The position numbers and the translations under genes are program-made. From Alphaproteobacteria bacterium (GTDB lineage: Bacteria > Pseudomonadota > Alphaproteobacteria > Rhodobacterales > Rhodobacteraceae), in NCBI GenBank assembly GCA_030427145.1, contig JAUHWT010000011.1, positions 62,001 to 126,000 on the forward strand: a stretch of 64,000 nt of DNA, in the 5' to 3' direction. This document shows, in pieces, positions 50,609 through 60,448 of the stretch (position 1 is the stretch's first letter; every line of letters starts with the position of its first letter). The notes under the pieces were generated by a model that saw nothing but the letters and a program-made list of their open reading frames with translations, did not search any database and was not told the origin of the DNA.

Positions 50609-51307
50609 TTATTCGCCTACGGCGCTGGCGATATCCAGCGTCACACCCGGACCCATGGTCGAGGAGATGGCGATTTTCTTCAGATACGTACCTTTCGCAC
50701 CGGACGGCTTGGCCCGGTTAACGGCGGATACGAATGCTTTCACGTTCTCAGCCAGCTTGTCGGCGTCGAAAGATGCCTTGCCGATACCGGCGTGAACCAC
50801 ACCGGCTTTCTCGGCCTTGAACTGAACCTCACCGCCCTTGGCATTCTGAACGGCCTGGGCGACATCCATTGTCACCGTACCAACCTTCGGGTTCGGCATC
50901 AGGTTGCGCGGACCAAGGATCTTACCCAGACGGCCAACAATCGGCATCATGTCCGGGGTTGCGATGCAGCGGTCGAAATCGAGTTTGCCGCCCTGAATGG
51001 ATTCCATCAGGTCCTCGGCACCAACAACGTCCGCACCGGCGGCGGTTGCTTCCTCAGCCTTTGCACCACGGGCGAAAACGGCAACACGTACCGATTTGCC
51101 CGTGCCGTTGGGCAGGGCGACAACACCACGGACCATCTGGTCGGCGTGACGGGGGTCAACACCGAGGCACATTGCGATCTCGAGGGTCTCGTCGAACTTG
51201 GCGGTTGCGTTGTCCTTGACCAGCTTAACGGCCTCATCCACGGGCAGGTTTACCTTGCCCTCAAATGCGGCACGTGCAGCCGATACGCGCTTTGCAAGTT
51301 TAGCCAT
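50609..51307 (-). CDS. rplA: 50S ribosomal protein L1
   Basis: L1 binds 23S rRNA at the E-site stalk and often represses its own operon. The 232-residue protein has the family sequences [44 protein letters not shown] and VGTVTMDV. It starts five bases after rplK. Confidence 0.98.
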   Translation of the reverse strand: MAKLAKRVSAARAAFEGKVNLPVDEAVKLVKDNATAKFDETLEIAMCLGVDPRHADQMVRGVVALPNGTGKSVRVAVFARGAKAEEATAAGADVVGAEDLMESIQGGKLDFDRCIATPDMMPIVGRLGKILGPRNLMPNPKVGTVTMDVAQAVQNAKGGEVQFKAEKAGVVHAGIGKASFDADKLAENVKAFVSAVNRAKPSGAKGTYLKKIAISSTMGPGVTLDIASAVGE

Positions 51308-51312
51308 CGTGA

Positions 51313-51741
51313 TTACCCCTTGACCTCGAGGCCCATCGAACGGGCGGAACCGGCAATGATCTGGATGGCGGCGTCAACGTCATTCGCGTTGAGGTCCTTC
51401 ATCTTGATCTCGGCAATTTCACGGAGCTGCTTCACGGAAACGCTACCAGCGGTGGATTTACCGGGTTCTTTGGAGCCGGATTTCAGCTTGGCAGCTTTTT
51501 TCAGCAGGTAGGACGCGGGCGGCGTCTTGGTTTCCATGCTGAAGGACTTGTCCGTGTAGTAGGTGATGATGACCGGGATCGGGCTTCCGGCTTCCATCTC
51601 CTGCGTACGGGCGTTGAACGCCTTACAGAATTCCATGATGTTGATGCCGCGCTGACCGAGAGCCGGTCCAACGGGGGGCGAGGGGTTAGCCTTGCCTGCG
51701 GGCACCTGCAGCTTGAGCTGCCCGGCGACTTTCTTGGCCAT
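51313..51741 (-). CDS. rplK: 50S ribosomal protein L11
   Basis: L11 forms the GTPase-associated centre with 23S rRNA. The 142-residue protein has [35 protein letters not shown] and the C-terminal [26 protein letters not shown] region. It is followed by rplA and preceded by nusG with a 105-base gap that holds a TGGACGCGTCCA hairpin. Confidence 0.98.
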   Translation of the reverse strand: MAKKVAGQLKLQVPAGKANPSPPVGPALGQRGINIMEFCKAFNARTQEMEAGSPIPVIITYYTDKSFSMETKTPPASYLLKKAAKLKSGSKEPGKSTAGSVSVKQLREIAEIKMKDLNANDVDAAIQIIAGSARSMGLEVKG

Positions 51742-51762
51742 GGTGGCCTCCTTTACTCTCCA

Positions 51763-51785
51763 GCCCCGTGGACGCGTCCAGCGGG
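51763..51785 (-). promoter_or_regulatory. Hairpin between nusG and rplK
   Basis: The perfect palindrome TGGACGCGTCCA is flanked by CCCCG and CGGGG with one bulged G. It sits 22 bases before the rplK start and has no T run; it may be a partial barrier or leader structure. Confidence 0.4.
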
Positions 51786-51846
51786 GATTTCATATGGATG
51801 TGGTCCGGCATTGACGGCGCGCCGCCCCTGCCTCCCACGGGGGTAC

Positions 51847-52380
51847 TCACGAGGCCTTGGCGACCTGAGTGAATTCGAGTTCGACCGGTGTGGCCCGGCC
51901 AAAAATGGATACGGTCACCTTCAGGCGGCTGTTGGCCTGATCGACATCCTCGACCATGCCGGAGAAGCCCTCGAAGGGCCCGTCTGTAACGTTGACCGTC
52001 TCGCCGGTCTCAAAGCTGATGACCGAGCGCGGGCTTTCCATGCCATCCTCGACCTGGCTCTGGATGCGGGCAACCTCCGCGTCGCGCATCGGCGTCGGAC
52101 GGCCCTGCGGACCCAGGAAGCCGGACACGCGGTTGATGGAGTTAACCAGATGGTAGGCCTTGTCGGTCATTTCCATACGGACCAGAACATAGCCTGGCAT
52201 GAAGCGCTTTTCGGTCTGGACCTTCTTGCCGCGACGGATCTCGATCACTTCCTCGGTCGGCACGAGAACCTCGGCGATCTGGTCCTGGAGTCCTTCCTGC
52301 TCAATCGCCTCGCGAATCGCTTCGGCAACCTTCTTCTCGAAGTTGGAAAGGACGCTCACTGAATACCAGCGCAATGCCAT
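51847..52380 (-). CDS. nusG: Transcription termination/antitermination protein NusG
   Basis: NusG binds RNA polymerase and links it to Rho or the ribosome. The 177-residue protein has the NGN domain (RWYSVSVLSNFEKKVAEAI, RFMPGYVLVRMEM) and the C-terminal KOW domain (VTDGPFEGFSGMVEDVD). ATG 52380 (MALRWYSV) is the family start; the frame is open ten codons upstream. It follows secE. Confidence 0.98.
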   Translation of the reverse strand: MALRWYSVSVLSNFEKKVAEAIREAIEQEGLQDQIAEVLVPTEEVIEIRRGKKVQTEKRFMPGYVLVRMEMTDKAYHLVNSINRVSGFLGPQGRPTPMRDAEVARIQSQVEDGMESPRSVISFETGETVNVTDGPFEGFSGMVEDVDQANSRLKVTVSIFGRATPVELEFTQVAKAS

Positions 52381-52531
52381 CTGATCGTTACCCCAGTAGA
52401 GTGCGGTCATGCCGCATGCATTATTGTAGTTAGTCCGTCACGCATCGCGCTAAACATAAACGGCGCGCAACCGAATCGATGCACGCCAAAAATATCGAGA
52501 GGCGCCCCTTTACTCCCGACGGACCGTGAAT

Positions 52532-52729
52532 TCAAGAGGCCATCCCAAGAATTGCTTCGAGACCAAGGCGCACGATCATGTCCACGGTAAAAAAGAAAAT
52601 CGCAAATACGGTCGCCATGAGCAGAACCATCACGGTGGTCAGTCCAACCTCACGCCGGGTGGGCCATACTACTTTGGCTACTTCCGAGCGTACCTGCTGG
52701 GCAAACTGAAACGGGTTTGTTCTGGCCAT
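52532..52729 (-). CDS. secE: Preprotein translocase subunit SecE
   Basis: SecE stabilises SecY in the inner-membrane translocon. The 65-residue protein is the short one-helix form: the amphipathic NPFQFAQQVRSEVAKVVWPTRREV, with the conserved V-x-W-P-T-R, then one transmembrane helix (VMVLLMATVFAIFFFTV). GGAAAG lies before ATG 52729; earlier in-frame codons overlap nothing useful. It is the first protein gene of the cluster, downstream of tRNA-Trp. Confidence 0.95.
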   Translation of the reverse strand: MARTNPFQFAQQVRSEVAKVVWPTRREVGLTTVMVLLMATVFAIFFFTVDMIVRLGLEAILGMAS

Positions 52730-52834
52730 CTTACTTTCCAATTCCGGGGATTGGCAGCATGTAAGCCGTATGGGCATCCATTGCAAGGCGGGATTTCGCA
52801 GCCCGTCCAGGTGTTTTGGGAAGGATTTGCATGC

Positions 52835-52910
52835 TGGCAGGGGCGATAGGACTCGAACCTACGACATTCGGTTTTGGAGACCGACGCTCTACCAACTGAG
52901 CTACACCCCT
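52835..52910 (-). tRNA. tRNA-Trp (anticodon CCA)
   Basis: The minus strand folds into a full cloverleaf: acceptor AGGGGTG/CGCCCCT, D arm AGCTCAGTTGGTAGAGC, anticodon arm TCGGT-CTCCAAA-ACCGA with CCA, and T arm with GGTTCGAGTCC. The 3' discriminator G and the terminal CCA (52837-52835) are encoded. tRNA-Trp before secE-nusG is a very common bacterial order. Confidence 0.97.
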
Positions 52911-53007
52911 GTGGCAGCATGCCCGCGTCAGATACGGCGGTTCCGGAACCGATGCAAGGGGTTCCGTTGGGATAAAGCTCCGGCAGGCCGTCTCCCGGGC
53001 ACTTAAA

Positions 53008-53790
53008 TCAGGAAAAGGCCCATTTTTTCGCGATGCCGAGCCCGGAGCCTTTCGGCCACGGCTTCAGGCTATCCTTATCGAGCAGGGAGACGTCCTCATC
53101 CTCAAGCACCACGCAGGACAGGCGCCCGGTTCGGAACGCACCGGTATCAATGCCGATTCGGTTGGAGTGGTGCTCCACGTTCTCCGAGATCGTATGGCCG
53201 TGAACGACCTTGAAACCATGATCCAGCGTGGAGTTGAGGAACGGATCCCGGATCATGATGAGATCGCGCAGGCTCTGTTTCTCCAGGGGCACCCCCGGAC
53301 GAATGCCCGCATGTACGAACACGTAATCGCCAATCTTCAGGTACTGTTCGCAGTTGGCGATAAACAAACGGTGCCGTTCGGGGAAGGCGGCCTCAAACGC
53401 GGCGTGACTGTCGGCCGGGTAATCCTCGGTCGCGCCATGCACGCCATAGGAGGCCAGCGTCTTGTCGCCGCCAAGTCTAGGGTTCAGCCAGTGCACGGCA
53501 TGTTCAACCCAGATCGGATCATCAAGATAGGTCAGAATATAGCTGTCATGGTTGCCCAGCAGACAGGTGACCGGAAAACTGCTGTCCTGCAGCCCGATGA
53601 GAAACTCGTAAACGGCTCTCGAATTGGGACCGCGGTCATTGTAATCGCCAATGAACACCACCCTCGGATTGCGGTGGGGACGCCTCAGCATGTCATCCGT
53701 GATACGTGAGGTCATCTCCATGAGCAGGTCAATCTCACCGTGGATGTCACCTACCGCATAAATGCGCTGTCCATCAGTAGATACCGTCAT
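53008..53790 (-). CDS. Metallophosphoesterase (PPP-type serine/threonine phosphatase family)
   Basis: The 260-residue protein has the phosphoesterase motifs in order: GDIHG (14-18), GDYNDRGPNS (48-57, usually GDYVDRG), GNHD (79-82), FVHAGIRPG near 168 and GHT near 213. These bind two metal ions. It resembles the bacterial PrpA/ApaH-like group that removes phosphate from proteins or nucleotides; the substrate is unknown. It lies between the tRNA-Trp/secE region and the peptide transporter. Confidence 0.88.
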   Translation of the reverse strand: MTVSTDGQRIYAVGDIHGEIDLLMEMTSRITDDMLRRPHRNPRVVFIGDYNDRGPNSRAVYEFLIGLQDSSFPVTCLLGNHDSYILTYLDDPIWVEHAVHWLNPRLGGDKTLASYGVHGATEDYPADSHAAFEAAFPERHRLFIANCEQYLKIGDYVFVHAGIRPGVPLEKQSLRDLIMIRDPFLNSTLDHGFKVVHGHTISENVEHHSNRIGIDTGAFRTGRLSCVVLEDEDVSLLDKDSLKPWPKGSGLGIAKKWAFS

Positions 53791-53881
53791 AAACTTCCCT
53801 CACACACGCCAACTCAACCTAAACTGGACATGTCGGAAGGATTTAACAAGTCCTGGCAGGTTCCCGCTGCCACGGGGCGTG

Positions 53882-54838
53882 TCACCCCTCAGGATGATAA
53901 CACGCCACCCGATGTCGTCCCTCATCGAGTACGGGCCGTTTGGCGCGGCATTCCTCCGTCGCCTTCCAGCAGCGCGGTGAAAAGGCGCAGCCTTTGGGGA
54001 CGTTGATGGGGGAGGGCAGTTCGCCTTCCAGTTTGATGCGTTTTTTCTCAATTGTCGGGTCGGCGATTGGCGTCGCGGACAAAAGCGCCTTGGTATAGGG
54101 ATGGCGCGGATTGGCGACCACATCCTCGATGGGACCGGTTTCCACCGGGCGGCCGAGATACATGACAACAATGTCGTCGGCCATATGTTTGACCACGGAC
54201 AGATCGTGGGAAATGAACAGGTAGGCAAGCCCCAGCTTTTCCTGCAGTTCGACCAGCAGGTTCAGCACCTGGCTTTGAATGGACAGGTCCAGGGCCGAGA
54301 CCGGCTCATCGAGGACCAAAACCCTTGGGTTCAGCATCAGCGCACGGGCCACTGCGATCCTCTGGCGCTGTCCGCCGGAGAACATGTGCGGATAGCGGTC
54401 GAAATGCTCGCGGCGCAGGCCCACCATGGCCAGCATGTCCCGCGCCTGGGCCTCGCGGTCCTTCGCCGACATGTCCTTGCGGTTGATGACAAGTGGCTCC
54501 ATCAGAATGTCGCCAATCCGCTGGCGTGGGTTAAGGGAGCCGTAGGGGTCCTGGAACACGATCTGAACCGATGACCGCAGTGACGCCCATTTGTCCGGGG
54601 ACACGGCCTCGTCATCGATCATCAGCGTGCCTGAGGTCGGTGGCTCGATCATCGTGACAACCCGGGCAAGGGTCGATTTCCCGCAGCCGGACTCCCCGAC
54701 AACCGCCAGCGTTTTGCCAGGCTGAAGCGTGAACGACGCCCCGGACAGAGCCTCGACCGTTTGGGTGGATGAAAAGATGCCGCCGCCAACCTCATAGTGC
54801 CGGGTCAGGTCGTGGGCGACTACAACGGGTTTGTTCAT
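53882..54838 (-). CDS. Dipeptide/oligopeptide ABC transporter ATPase (DppF-like)
   Basis: The 318-residue ATPase has Walker A GESGCGKST, Q-loop IVFQDPYGSLNPRQ, signature FSGGQRQRIAVAR and Walker B VLVLDEPVSALD. The C-terminal oligopeptide-family extension with cysteines (GCAFSPRCWKATEEC...RVACYH) is typical for DppF/OppF, where such cysteines can hold an iron-sulfur cluster. It overlaps the DppD-like gene by four bases (ATGA) and is the last gene of the operon. Confidence 0.93.
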   Translation of the reverse strand: MNKPVVVAHDLTRHYEVGGGIFSSTQTVEALSGASFTLQPGKTLAVVGESGCGKSTLARVVTMIEPPTSGTLMIDDEAVSPDKWASLRSSVQIVFQDPYGSLNPRQRIGDILMEPLVINRKDMSAKDREAQARDMLAMVGLRREHFDRYPHMFSGGQRQRIAVARALMLNPRVLVLDEPVSALDLSIQSQVLNLLVELQEKLGLAYLFISHDLSVVKHMADDIVVMYLGRPVETGPIEDVVANPRHPYTKALLSATPIADPTIEKKRIKLEGELPSPINVPKGCAFSPRCWKATEECRAKRPVLDEGRHRVACYHPEG

Positions 54839-55815
54839 TGCGCCATCTCCGGTTCATTCACGCCCAGGGGGTAGTGGCATTTCGCCCGGCCAAGCTCCTC
54901 CGGCTGGTTTTCGGGTTCAATTTCCCGGCAGCGGTCATCCGCCTTGGAACACCGTGGGCTGAAAAGACAGCCTTTCGGCCGGTCGAACTGCCCCGGTACC
55001 ACGCCTGGAATACTTGGGAGGATTTTGCTTGTTGCCCGCTCCGGCAATGCCGCGAGCAGCGCCGCTGTGTAGGGGTGGTGCGGTGTCGAGAAGAGAGGGC
55101 GTACAGGCTGTTCCTCAACCTTCTGGCCCGCGTACTGAACGCTGACCCGCTGGGCCGTCTCGGCAACAACTCCCATGTCATGGGTGATCAGGATTAGGGC
55201 CATGCCCGTGTCCCGCTGCAGGCCCGTCAGCAGTTCAAGGATCTGCGCCTGAATGGTCACGTCGAGCGCGGTGGTCGGTTCATCCGCGATCAGAAGCCGT
55301 GGGCGGCAAGCAATGGCCATGGCGATCATGACGCGCTGGTTCATCCCTCCGGACATCTGATGCGGGAATACGCCTAGACGTTTTTCCGGTTCCGGAATGC
55401 CCACCTGTTCGAAAAGCTCAATCGCGCGCTGATGCCGTTCCCTCCGGCTCATGTTCATATGTTTGCGCAGGGATTCCCGTATCTGGAAGCCAACCGTGAA
55501 ACATGGATTGAGCGAGGACATCGGTTCCTGAAAAATCATGGCCATGTCGCGGCCAATGATCTTGCGACGCTGGGCGGCTGTTACCGATCTGAGGTCGATA
55601 CCATCAAAGCTCATCTCGTCAGCGGTGATGGTCGCGGTCCAGGGCAGCAGACCCATCATGGCCAGCATGGAGACGGATTTTCCCGAGCCACTTTCACCGA
55701 CGATGGCGAGGATATCGCCGCGGTCGACGGTGACGTCCATTGAGTCCACGGCACGAAACTTGCCGGATGCGGTGGCGAAATCGACGCTGAGGTTTCGGAT
55801 GCGAAGCAGTGCCAT
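54835..55815 (-). CDS. Dipeptide/oligopeptide ABC transporter ATPase (DppD-like)
   Basis: The 326-residue ATPase has Walker [11 protein letters not shown]-loop [13 protein letters not shown], signature [14 protein letters not shown] and Walker [13 protein letters not shown]. The C-terminal oligopeptide domain contains [15 protein letters not shown]...RAKCHYPLG. It pairs with the DppF-like protein to drive peptide import and starts four bases after the DppC-like gene. Confidence 0.93.
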   Translation of the reverse strand: MALLRIRNLSVDFATASGKFRAVDSMDVTVDRGDILAIVGESGSGKSVSMLAMMGLLPWTATITADEMSFDGIDLRSVTAAQRRKIIGRDMAMIFQEPMSSLNPCFTVGFQIRESLRKHMNMSRRERHQRAIELFEQVGIPEPEKRLGVFPHQMSGGMNQRVMIAMAIACRPRLLIADEPTTALDVTIQAQILELLTGLQRDTGMALILITHDMGVVAETAQRVSVQYAGQKVEEQPVRPLFSTPHHPYTAALLAALPERATSKILPSIPGVVPGQFDRPKGCLFSPRCSKADDRCREIEPENQPEELGRAKCHYPLGVNEPEMAQ

Positions 55816-55819
55816 GGTG

Positions 55820-56701
55820 CTAGCTCCTCTTCAGTTTCGGGTCGAGCGCGTCGCGCAGCCCGTCGCCCATCAGGTTGATGGCCAGAACGGTGATCAGGAT
55901 GGCAATGCCGGGGAAGGTCACCACCCACCAGGCCCGCAGGATGAACTCCCGCGCTTCCGCCAGCATCGTGCCCCATTCAGGCGTGGGCGGCTGCGCGCCC
56001 ATACCGAGAAAGCCGAGAGCCGCGGCATCGAGGATCGCGGTGGAAAAACTCAGCGCCCCCTGCACAATAATTGGAGCCAGACAGTTGGGCAGAACGGTTT
56101 TGAACATCAGCCGCCAGATACCGGCCCCGGCCACACGCGCGGAGGTCACGTAATCCCGCGTGCGTTCATTGATGACCGAAGCCCGGGTCAGGCGCACGTA
56201 ATGCGGCTGCTGGACAATGGCGATGGCGATCATGGCGTTGGTGAGGCTCGGCCCCAAAATTGCCACCAGCACCAGTGCGAGAAGCAGGGACGGGAAGGCC
56301 AGGATGATGTCCATGATCCGCATGATGATCGTGTCACCCCAGCGCGGCGCGAAACCGGAGAGCAGCCCGATGAGAATACCCACCGAGGCGGCAACGGTGA
56401 CAACGACAACTCCCACAAATGCCGAATACCGCGCGCCATGTATCAGGCGCGACAGAAGATCGCGGCCCAGCGGATCGGTACCCAAAGGGAAGGACCAGTC
56501 GCCACCCTCCGACCATGCGGGTGGGCGAAGCAGGTGATCACGGTACTGCTGCGTCGGGTCGTGTGGCGCCAGTAGATCGGCAAAAATGGCGACAAGAACG
56601 AAAACAACGAAGACGGAAAGGCCGATCACGGCTCCACGGTTTTCGCGGAAGTAGTACCAGAATTCGCGCAGTCTGCCGGGACGTTCCATTGTGGTTTCCA
56701 T
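55820..56701 (-). CDS. Dipeptide ABC transporter permease (DppC-like)
   Basis: The 293-residue permease has six helices, the periplasmic segment FPLGTDPLGRDLLSRLIHG (G-T-D-x-x-G-R-D, a family mark) and the coupling loop RVAGAGIWRLMFKTVLPNCLAPIIV. Its start overlaps the DppB-like stop by one base (TGATG). With the DppB-like subunit it forms the peptide channel. Confidence 0.94.
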   Translation of the reverse strand: METTMERPGRLREFWYYFRENRGAVIGLSVFVVFVLVAIFADLLAPHDPTQQYRDHLLRPPAWSEGGDWSFPLGTDPLGRDLLSRLIHGARYSAFVGVVVVTVAASVGILIGLLSGFAPRWGDTIIMRIMDIILAFPSLLLALVLVAILGPSLTNAMIAIAIVQQPHYVRLTRASVINERTRDYVTSARVAGAGIWRLMFKTVLPNCLAPIIVQGALSFSTAILDAAALGFLGMGAQPPTPEWGTMLAEAREFILRAWWVVTFPGIAILITVLAINLMGDGLRDALDPKLKRS

Positions 56702-57708
56702 CAGCGCTTCCTGATCTTGGGGTTGATGAAACCGTAGAGCACGTCAACGGTGAGGTTCACGATCATTACGAATACCGCAATGAGCAGCAGCCCGCCCTGA
56801 ACCACCGGGTAGTCACGGCGGAAAATGGAATCCAACATCCATTTGCCGATGCCAGGCCAGCTGAAAATGGTCTCCGTCAGGATGGCACCACCCATCAATG
56901 TGCCGACTGACAGGCCAATGACCGTAATCACCGGTATGAGCGCGTTGCGCAGGGCGTGCAGGCCGTTGACCTCAACCGGGGCGAGCCCCTTGGCCCGCGC
57001 GGTGCGGATGTAGTCCTCGCTCAACACCTCCAGCATGGCCGAGCGCGTCTGGCGTGCAATGACCGCCAGCGGAATGGTGCCCAGAACAATAGAGGGTAGA
57101 ACGAGGTGATTTACCGCCGACATGAAGGCACCGTCCTGCCCGGACAGCAGCGAGTCGATCAGCATGAACCCGGTTAACGTGTCGAAATAGTAGAGCAGGC
57201 TGATGCGCCCCGATACCGGCGTCCACCCCAGATTGCCGGAGAACACGATAATCAGCAGCAGCGCCCACCAGAAAATGGGCATGGAGTATCCCACCAGTGC
57301 TGTCGACATAAGCGTCCGGTCAAAAAGCTTGCCGCGGTTGACGGCTGCGATAACACCGGCGGGCAGTCCGAGCACAACCGCAAAAACCATGGCGCAGAGC
57401 GCAAGCTCGAGGGTGGCGGGGAAAAGCGCGAAAAACTCGTCCCAAACCGGCTTTTTTGTTACGAAACTCTCGCCGAGATCCCCCTGCAAGACACCGGTCA
57501 GGTAATCCCAGTACTGGACGAGAATGGGCCGGTCGAAACCGTATTCCGCCGACAGTTCCGCGTAACGCTCGTCGGACAGGCCGCGTTCGCCTGCCATGAC
57601 GATGATCGGGTCTCCAGGCAGCACACGGATGAATGCGAAGGAAATCAGGGTCACGCCGAAGAACGTCGGCACAAAGGTCAGCAGCTTGGACAGAAAGTAT
57701 TTTATCAT
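56701..57708 (-). CDS. Dipeptide ABC transporter permease (DppB-like)
   Basis: The 335-residue permease begins MIKYFLSKLLTFVPTFFGV and has the DppB/OppB landmarks FIRVLPGDP, LGESFVTKKPVWDE and the coupling loop ARAKGLAPVEVNGLHALRNALIP. The start ATG 57708 overlaps the peptidase stop codon (ATGA), so translation is coupled; the open frame continues 16 codons upstream inside the peptidase gene. Confidence 0.94.
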   Translation of the reverse strand: MIKYFLSKLLTFVPTFFGVTLISFAFIRVLPGDPIIVMAGERGLSDERYAELSAEYGFDRPILVQYWDYLTGVLQGDLGESFVTKKPVWDEFFALFPATLELALCAMVFAVVLGLPAGVIAAVNRGKLFDRTLMSTALVGYSMPIFWWALLLIIVFSGNLGWTPVSGRISLLYYFDTLTGFMLIDSLLSGQDGAFMSAVNHLVLPSIVLGTIPLAVIARQTRSAMLEVLSEDYIRTARAKGLAPVEVNGLHALRNALIPVITVIGLSVGTLMGGAILTETIFSWPGIGKWMLDSIFRRDYPVVQGGLLLIAVFVMIVNLTVDVLYGFINPKIRKR

Positions 57709-58802
57709 GTGCCGATCACCGTCAGTTCCTTGGGAAATTGGGTGAGCGAGCGGCACCCGTTGTCCGTGACCAGGATATCATCCTCGATCCGGACGCCAAA
57801 CTCACCGATCTGGTAGAGCCCAGGTTCATTCGTGAAAACCATTCCCGCCTCCAGGACCTGGTGATTGCCGCGCATGATGTAGGGGGCTTCATGGACGTCG
57901 CGGCCGAGACCATGCCCCGTTTTGGTGCGGATACGGTCCGCGAAGGGCGAGGCCTCGAGGACGCCGATCACGGCGTCATCCACCTCGTGGCAGGTCACGC
58001 CAGCTTTCGTCACTTCATGGCCGCGCAGATTGGCGCGGTAGACCGCATCGTAGACCTCCGCCGAGGCGTCATCCACATGGCCCACGAAGAACGTCCTCGT
58101 GATGTCTGCACAAAACCCGTCTTTGCGCGCCCCGAAATCGAGAAGAAGCGCATCGCCCGCCTGCACACGGTAGTCCGACCGGGCATGGGCGTGGGGCATG
58201 GCCGAGTTGTCTCCGGCCGCCACAATGGGACCAAACGCATGGGCGTCCGCACCATTGGCGAACAGCGCCTGCGTCAGCAGCCCCTGAATTTCGGTCTCGG
58301 TCATACCGACGCGGACTTTTGAAATCGTGTGGTCCATCGCCCGTTCGGAAATATGGATCGCGTCAGCGAGCAGGGACACCTCCGACTCGCTCTTGATGAT
58401 GCGCAGACCCGAAATCTGCTTCTCGGCATCGACGATCCTCAGTCCTGGCCAAGCCGCGGCGATGGCGTGGTGGACAAACACCCGCATGATCTGACCCTCA
58501 ACGGCGAGGGATGACAGCGGAAGCTGCGAAGCCAGCGCCTCAAACGCGTGTTGATAACCGTCCTGGTCGCGCCAGTCGAACACCTCGCCCTCAAACCCGA
58601 TCAGGTCAAAGGAGCGCAGTTCCAGATTGGGTACGATGGCCGCCGCATCACCTTCGGCGGGGATAAAAACGACCAGCGGGCGTTCATGGCTGTGAAATTC
58701 GGCGCCGAACAGTCTGGTGAAGTTCGGACCGGGTACAATTGCGACCGCATCGACCTTGAGGTCGCGTGCAACGGCGCGGTACTGGCTCAGGAGTTTACAC
58801 AT
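57705..58802 (-). CDS. M24 family Xaa-Pro aminopeptidase-like protein
   Basis: The 365-residue protein has an N-terminal creatinase-like domain (1-130) and a C-terminal pita-bread metallopeptidase domain. Metal ligands can be assigned to D in LLLDFGARKDG, D in FCADITRTF, H in TGHGLGRDVHEAPYI, E in TNEPGLY and E in VRIEDD. It removes an N-terminal residue before proline or acts on dipeptides. Its place inside a peptide import operon, between binding protein and permease, suggests it degrades the imported peptides. Confidence 0.92.
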   Translation of the reverse strand: MCKLLSQYRAVARDLKVDAVAIVPGPNFTRLFGAEFHSHERPLVVFIPAEGDAAAIVPNLELRSFDLIGFEGEVFDWRDQDGYQHAFEALASQLPLSSLAVEGQIMRVFVHHAIAAAWPGLRIVDAEKQISGLRIIKSESEVSLLADAIHISERAMDHTISKVRVGMTETEIQGLLTQALFANGADAHAFGPIVAAGDNSAMPHAHARSDYRVQAGDALLLDFGARKDGFCADITRTFFVGHVDDASAEVYDAVYRANLRGHEVTKAGVTCHEVDDAVIGVLEASPFADRIRTKTGHGLGRDVHEAPYIMRGNHQVLEAGMVFTNEPGLYQIGEFGVRIEDDILVTDNGCRSLTQFPKELTVIGT

Positions 58803-58824
58803 GGCTGGCGTTCCGTGCTGGCGT

Positions 58825-58848
58825 GACCGGGGCGCAAACGCCCCGGTC
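58825..58848 (-). promoter_or_regulatory. Strong hairpin after the DppA-like gene
   Basis: GACCGGGGCG and CGCCCCGGTC form a perfect 10-bp stem with a CAAA/TTTG loop, in the 56-base gap between the binding-protein stop and the peptidase start. No T run follows, so it probably stabilises the binding-protein mRNA and limits readthrough. Confidence 0.6.
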
Positions 58849-58858
58849 GGTGGCGTGA

Positions 58859-60448
58859 TTACTGGGCGAGTTCAACACCGTAGAAGATGTGACCACCCAG
58901 CGGATGAACCTTGTAGCCGGACACTTCCGGACGCACGGGCATGTAGACGACCGAATGCGCGATCGTGGCCCACGGTGCCTGCTCCTTGAAGACGACCTGG
59001 GCCTCCTCATAAAGCGCGGTCCGCTCCTCAACATCCGTTGTCACCTTGGCCTTCTGGATCAGTTCCTCGAACGGCTCGTGGCACCACTGCGCCCGGTTCG
59101 AGTTGCCGATACCGTCACATCCAAGCAGAACGGCGAGGAAGTTGTCCGGATCACCGTTGTCGCCGGTCCAGCCGAGCAGGATCGCGCCGTCGCGGTCAAG
59201 CTCGCGCGAGCGGCTCAGGTACTCACCCCACTCATAGGAGACGATCTCAACATCAACACCGATCTCGGAGAAATCCTCCTGGATCAGTTCCGCCATGCGG
59301 CGGGCGTTGGGGTTGTAGGGACGCTGCACCGGCATCGCCCAGACCTTCATGGACAGGTCCGTTACACCTTCGGCCTCAAGCATGGATTTTGCGGCTTCCG
59401 GATCGTAGGGGTCATCCTCGATCGCGTCGTTATAGGACCACATGGTCGGCGGGATCGGGTTTTTCGCGATCTGACCGGAGCCCTGGAAGACGACGTCGAT
59501 GATGGCCTGTTTGTCGATGGCCATGTTCAGCGCCTTGCGCACGTTGACATTGTCAAACGGTGCCTGCTGCGTGTTGTAGCCCAGATAGCCTACGTTCAGG
59601 CCTTCCTGCTCGAGCACGTTGATGTCGGGATCCGACTTCATCGCCTCGATATCCGCAGGGTTCGGATAGGGCATGATGTGGCATTCGCCGGCCTTCAGCT
59701 TCTGATAACGTACCGAAGCGTCCGGCGTGATGGCGAAGATCAGACCCTCAAGCGACGATGCACCTTCCCAGTAATCCGGGTTGGTGGCGTAACGGATCAC
59801 CGCGTCTTTCTGATAGGCGACGAACGAGAACGGACCGGTGCCGATGGGCGCCTGGTTGAGCTGTTCCGGCGTGCCGGCCTCCATCATGGCATCAGCGTAT
59901 TCCGCGCTCAGAATGGATGCGAAATCCATCGCCAGGTTTGCGATGAACGGTGCTTCCGGGCGATTAAGAACGAATTTGACGGTGTAGTCGTCGACTTTCT
60001 CCACCGAGACGACCAGGTCGGGCATCGACATGCCCTCAAAATATTCCCAGGTACCGCCGGACACTTCGTGATAGGGGTGGTCCTCCAGACGCTGCCGCTC
60101 AAAGCTGAAGATCACGTCATCCGCGTTAAAGTCCCGGGTCGGCGTGAACGCGTCGTTGGAGTGGAATTTCACACCCTGGCGCAGGTTGAAAGTGTACTCA
60201 AGACCATCCTCGGATACTTCCCAGCTTTCGGCCAGTCCGGGGACCACTTCAGTCGTTCCGGTCACGAATTCGGTCAGGTGATTGTAGATCGGATGGGACG
60301 ATGCATCAAAAGTGGTCCCTGACGTGAACAGGGCCGGGTCAAAGCCCTCCGGCGAGCCCTCAGAGCAGTACACTAGCGGTGCCGCAATAGCGCTTGACGC
60401 GAGAACCGACAGCACGGCGCCGGTTGCAAGTGTCTGTTTTAGTTTCAT
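58859..60448 (-). CDS. Peptide ABC transporter substrate-binding protein (DppA-like)
   Basis: The 529-residue protein has a signal peptide (cut after AIA, about residue 23) and the SBP_bac_5 fold: VYCSEGSPEGFDPALFTSG at the N-terminus is the DppA start, then GLAESWEVSEDGLEYTFNLR and KGVKFHSND-type segments. It captures di- or oligopeptides in the periplasm for the DppBCDF subunits. It is the first gene of the operon and faces the second peptide system across a 309-base gap. Confidence 0.94.
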   Translation of the reverse strand: MKLKQTLATGAVLSVLASSAIAAPLVYCSEGSPEGFDPALFTSGTTFDASSHPIYNHLTEFVTGTTEVVPGLAESWEVSEDGLEYTFNLRQGVKFHSNDAFTPTRDFNADDVIFSFERQRLEDHPYHEVSGGTWEYFEGMSMPDLVVSVEKVDDYTVKFVLNRPEAPFIANLAMDFASILSAEYADAMMEAGTPEQLNQAPIGTGPFSFVAYQKDAVIRYATNPDYWEGASSLEGLIFAITPDASVRYQKLKAGECHIMPYPNPADIEAMKSDPDINVLEQEGLNVGYLGYNTQQAPFDNVNVRKALNMAIDKQAIIDVVFQGSGQIAKNPIPPTMWSYNDAIEDDPYDPEAAKSMLEAEGVTDLSMKVWAMPVQRPYNPNARRMAELIQEDFSEIGVDVEIVSYEWGEYLSRSRELDRDGAILLGWTGDNGDPDNFLAVLLGCDGIGNSNRAQWCHEPFEELIQKAKVTTDVEERTALYEEAQVVFKEQAPWATIAHSVVYMPVRPEVSGYKVHPLGGHIFYGVELAQ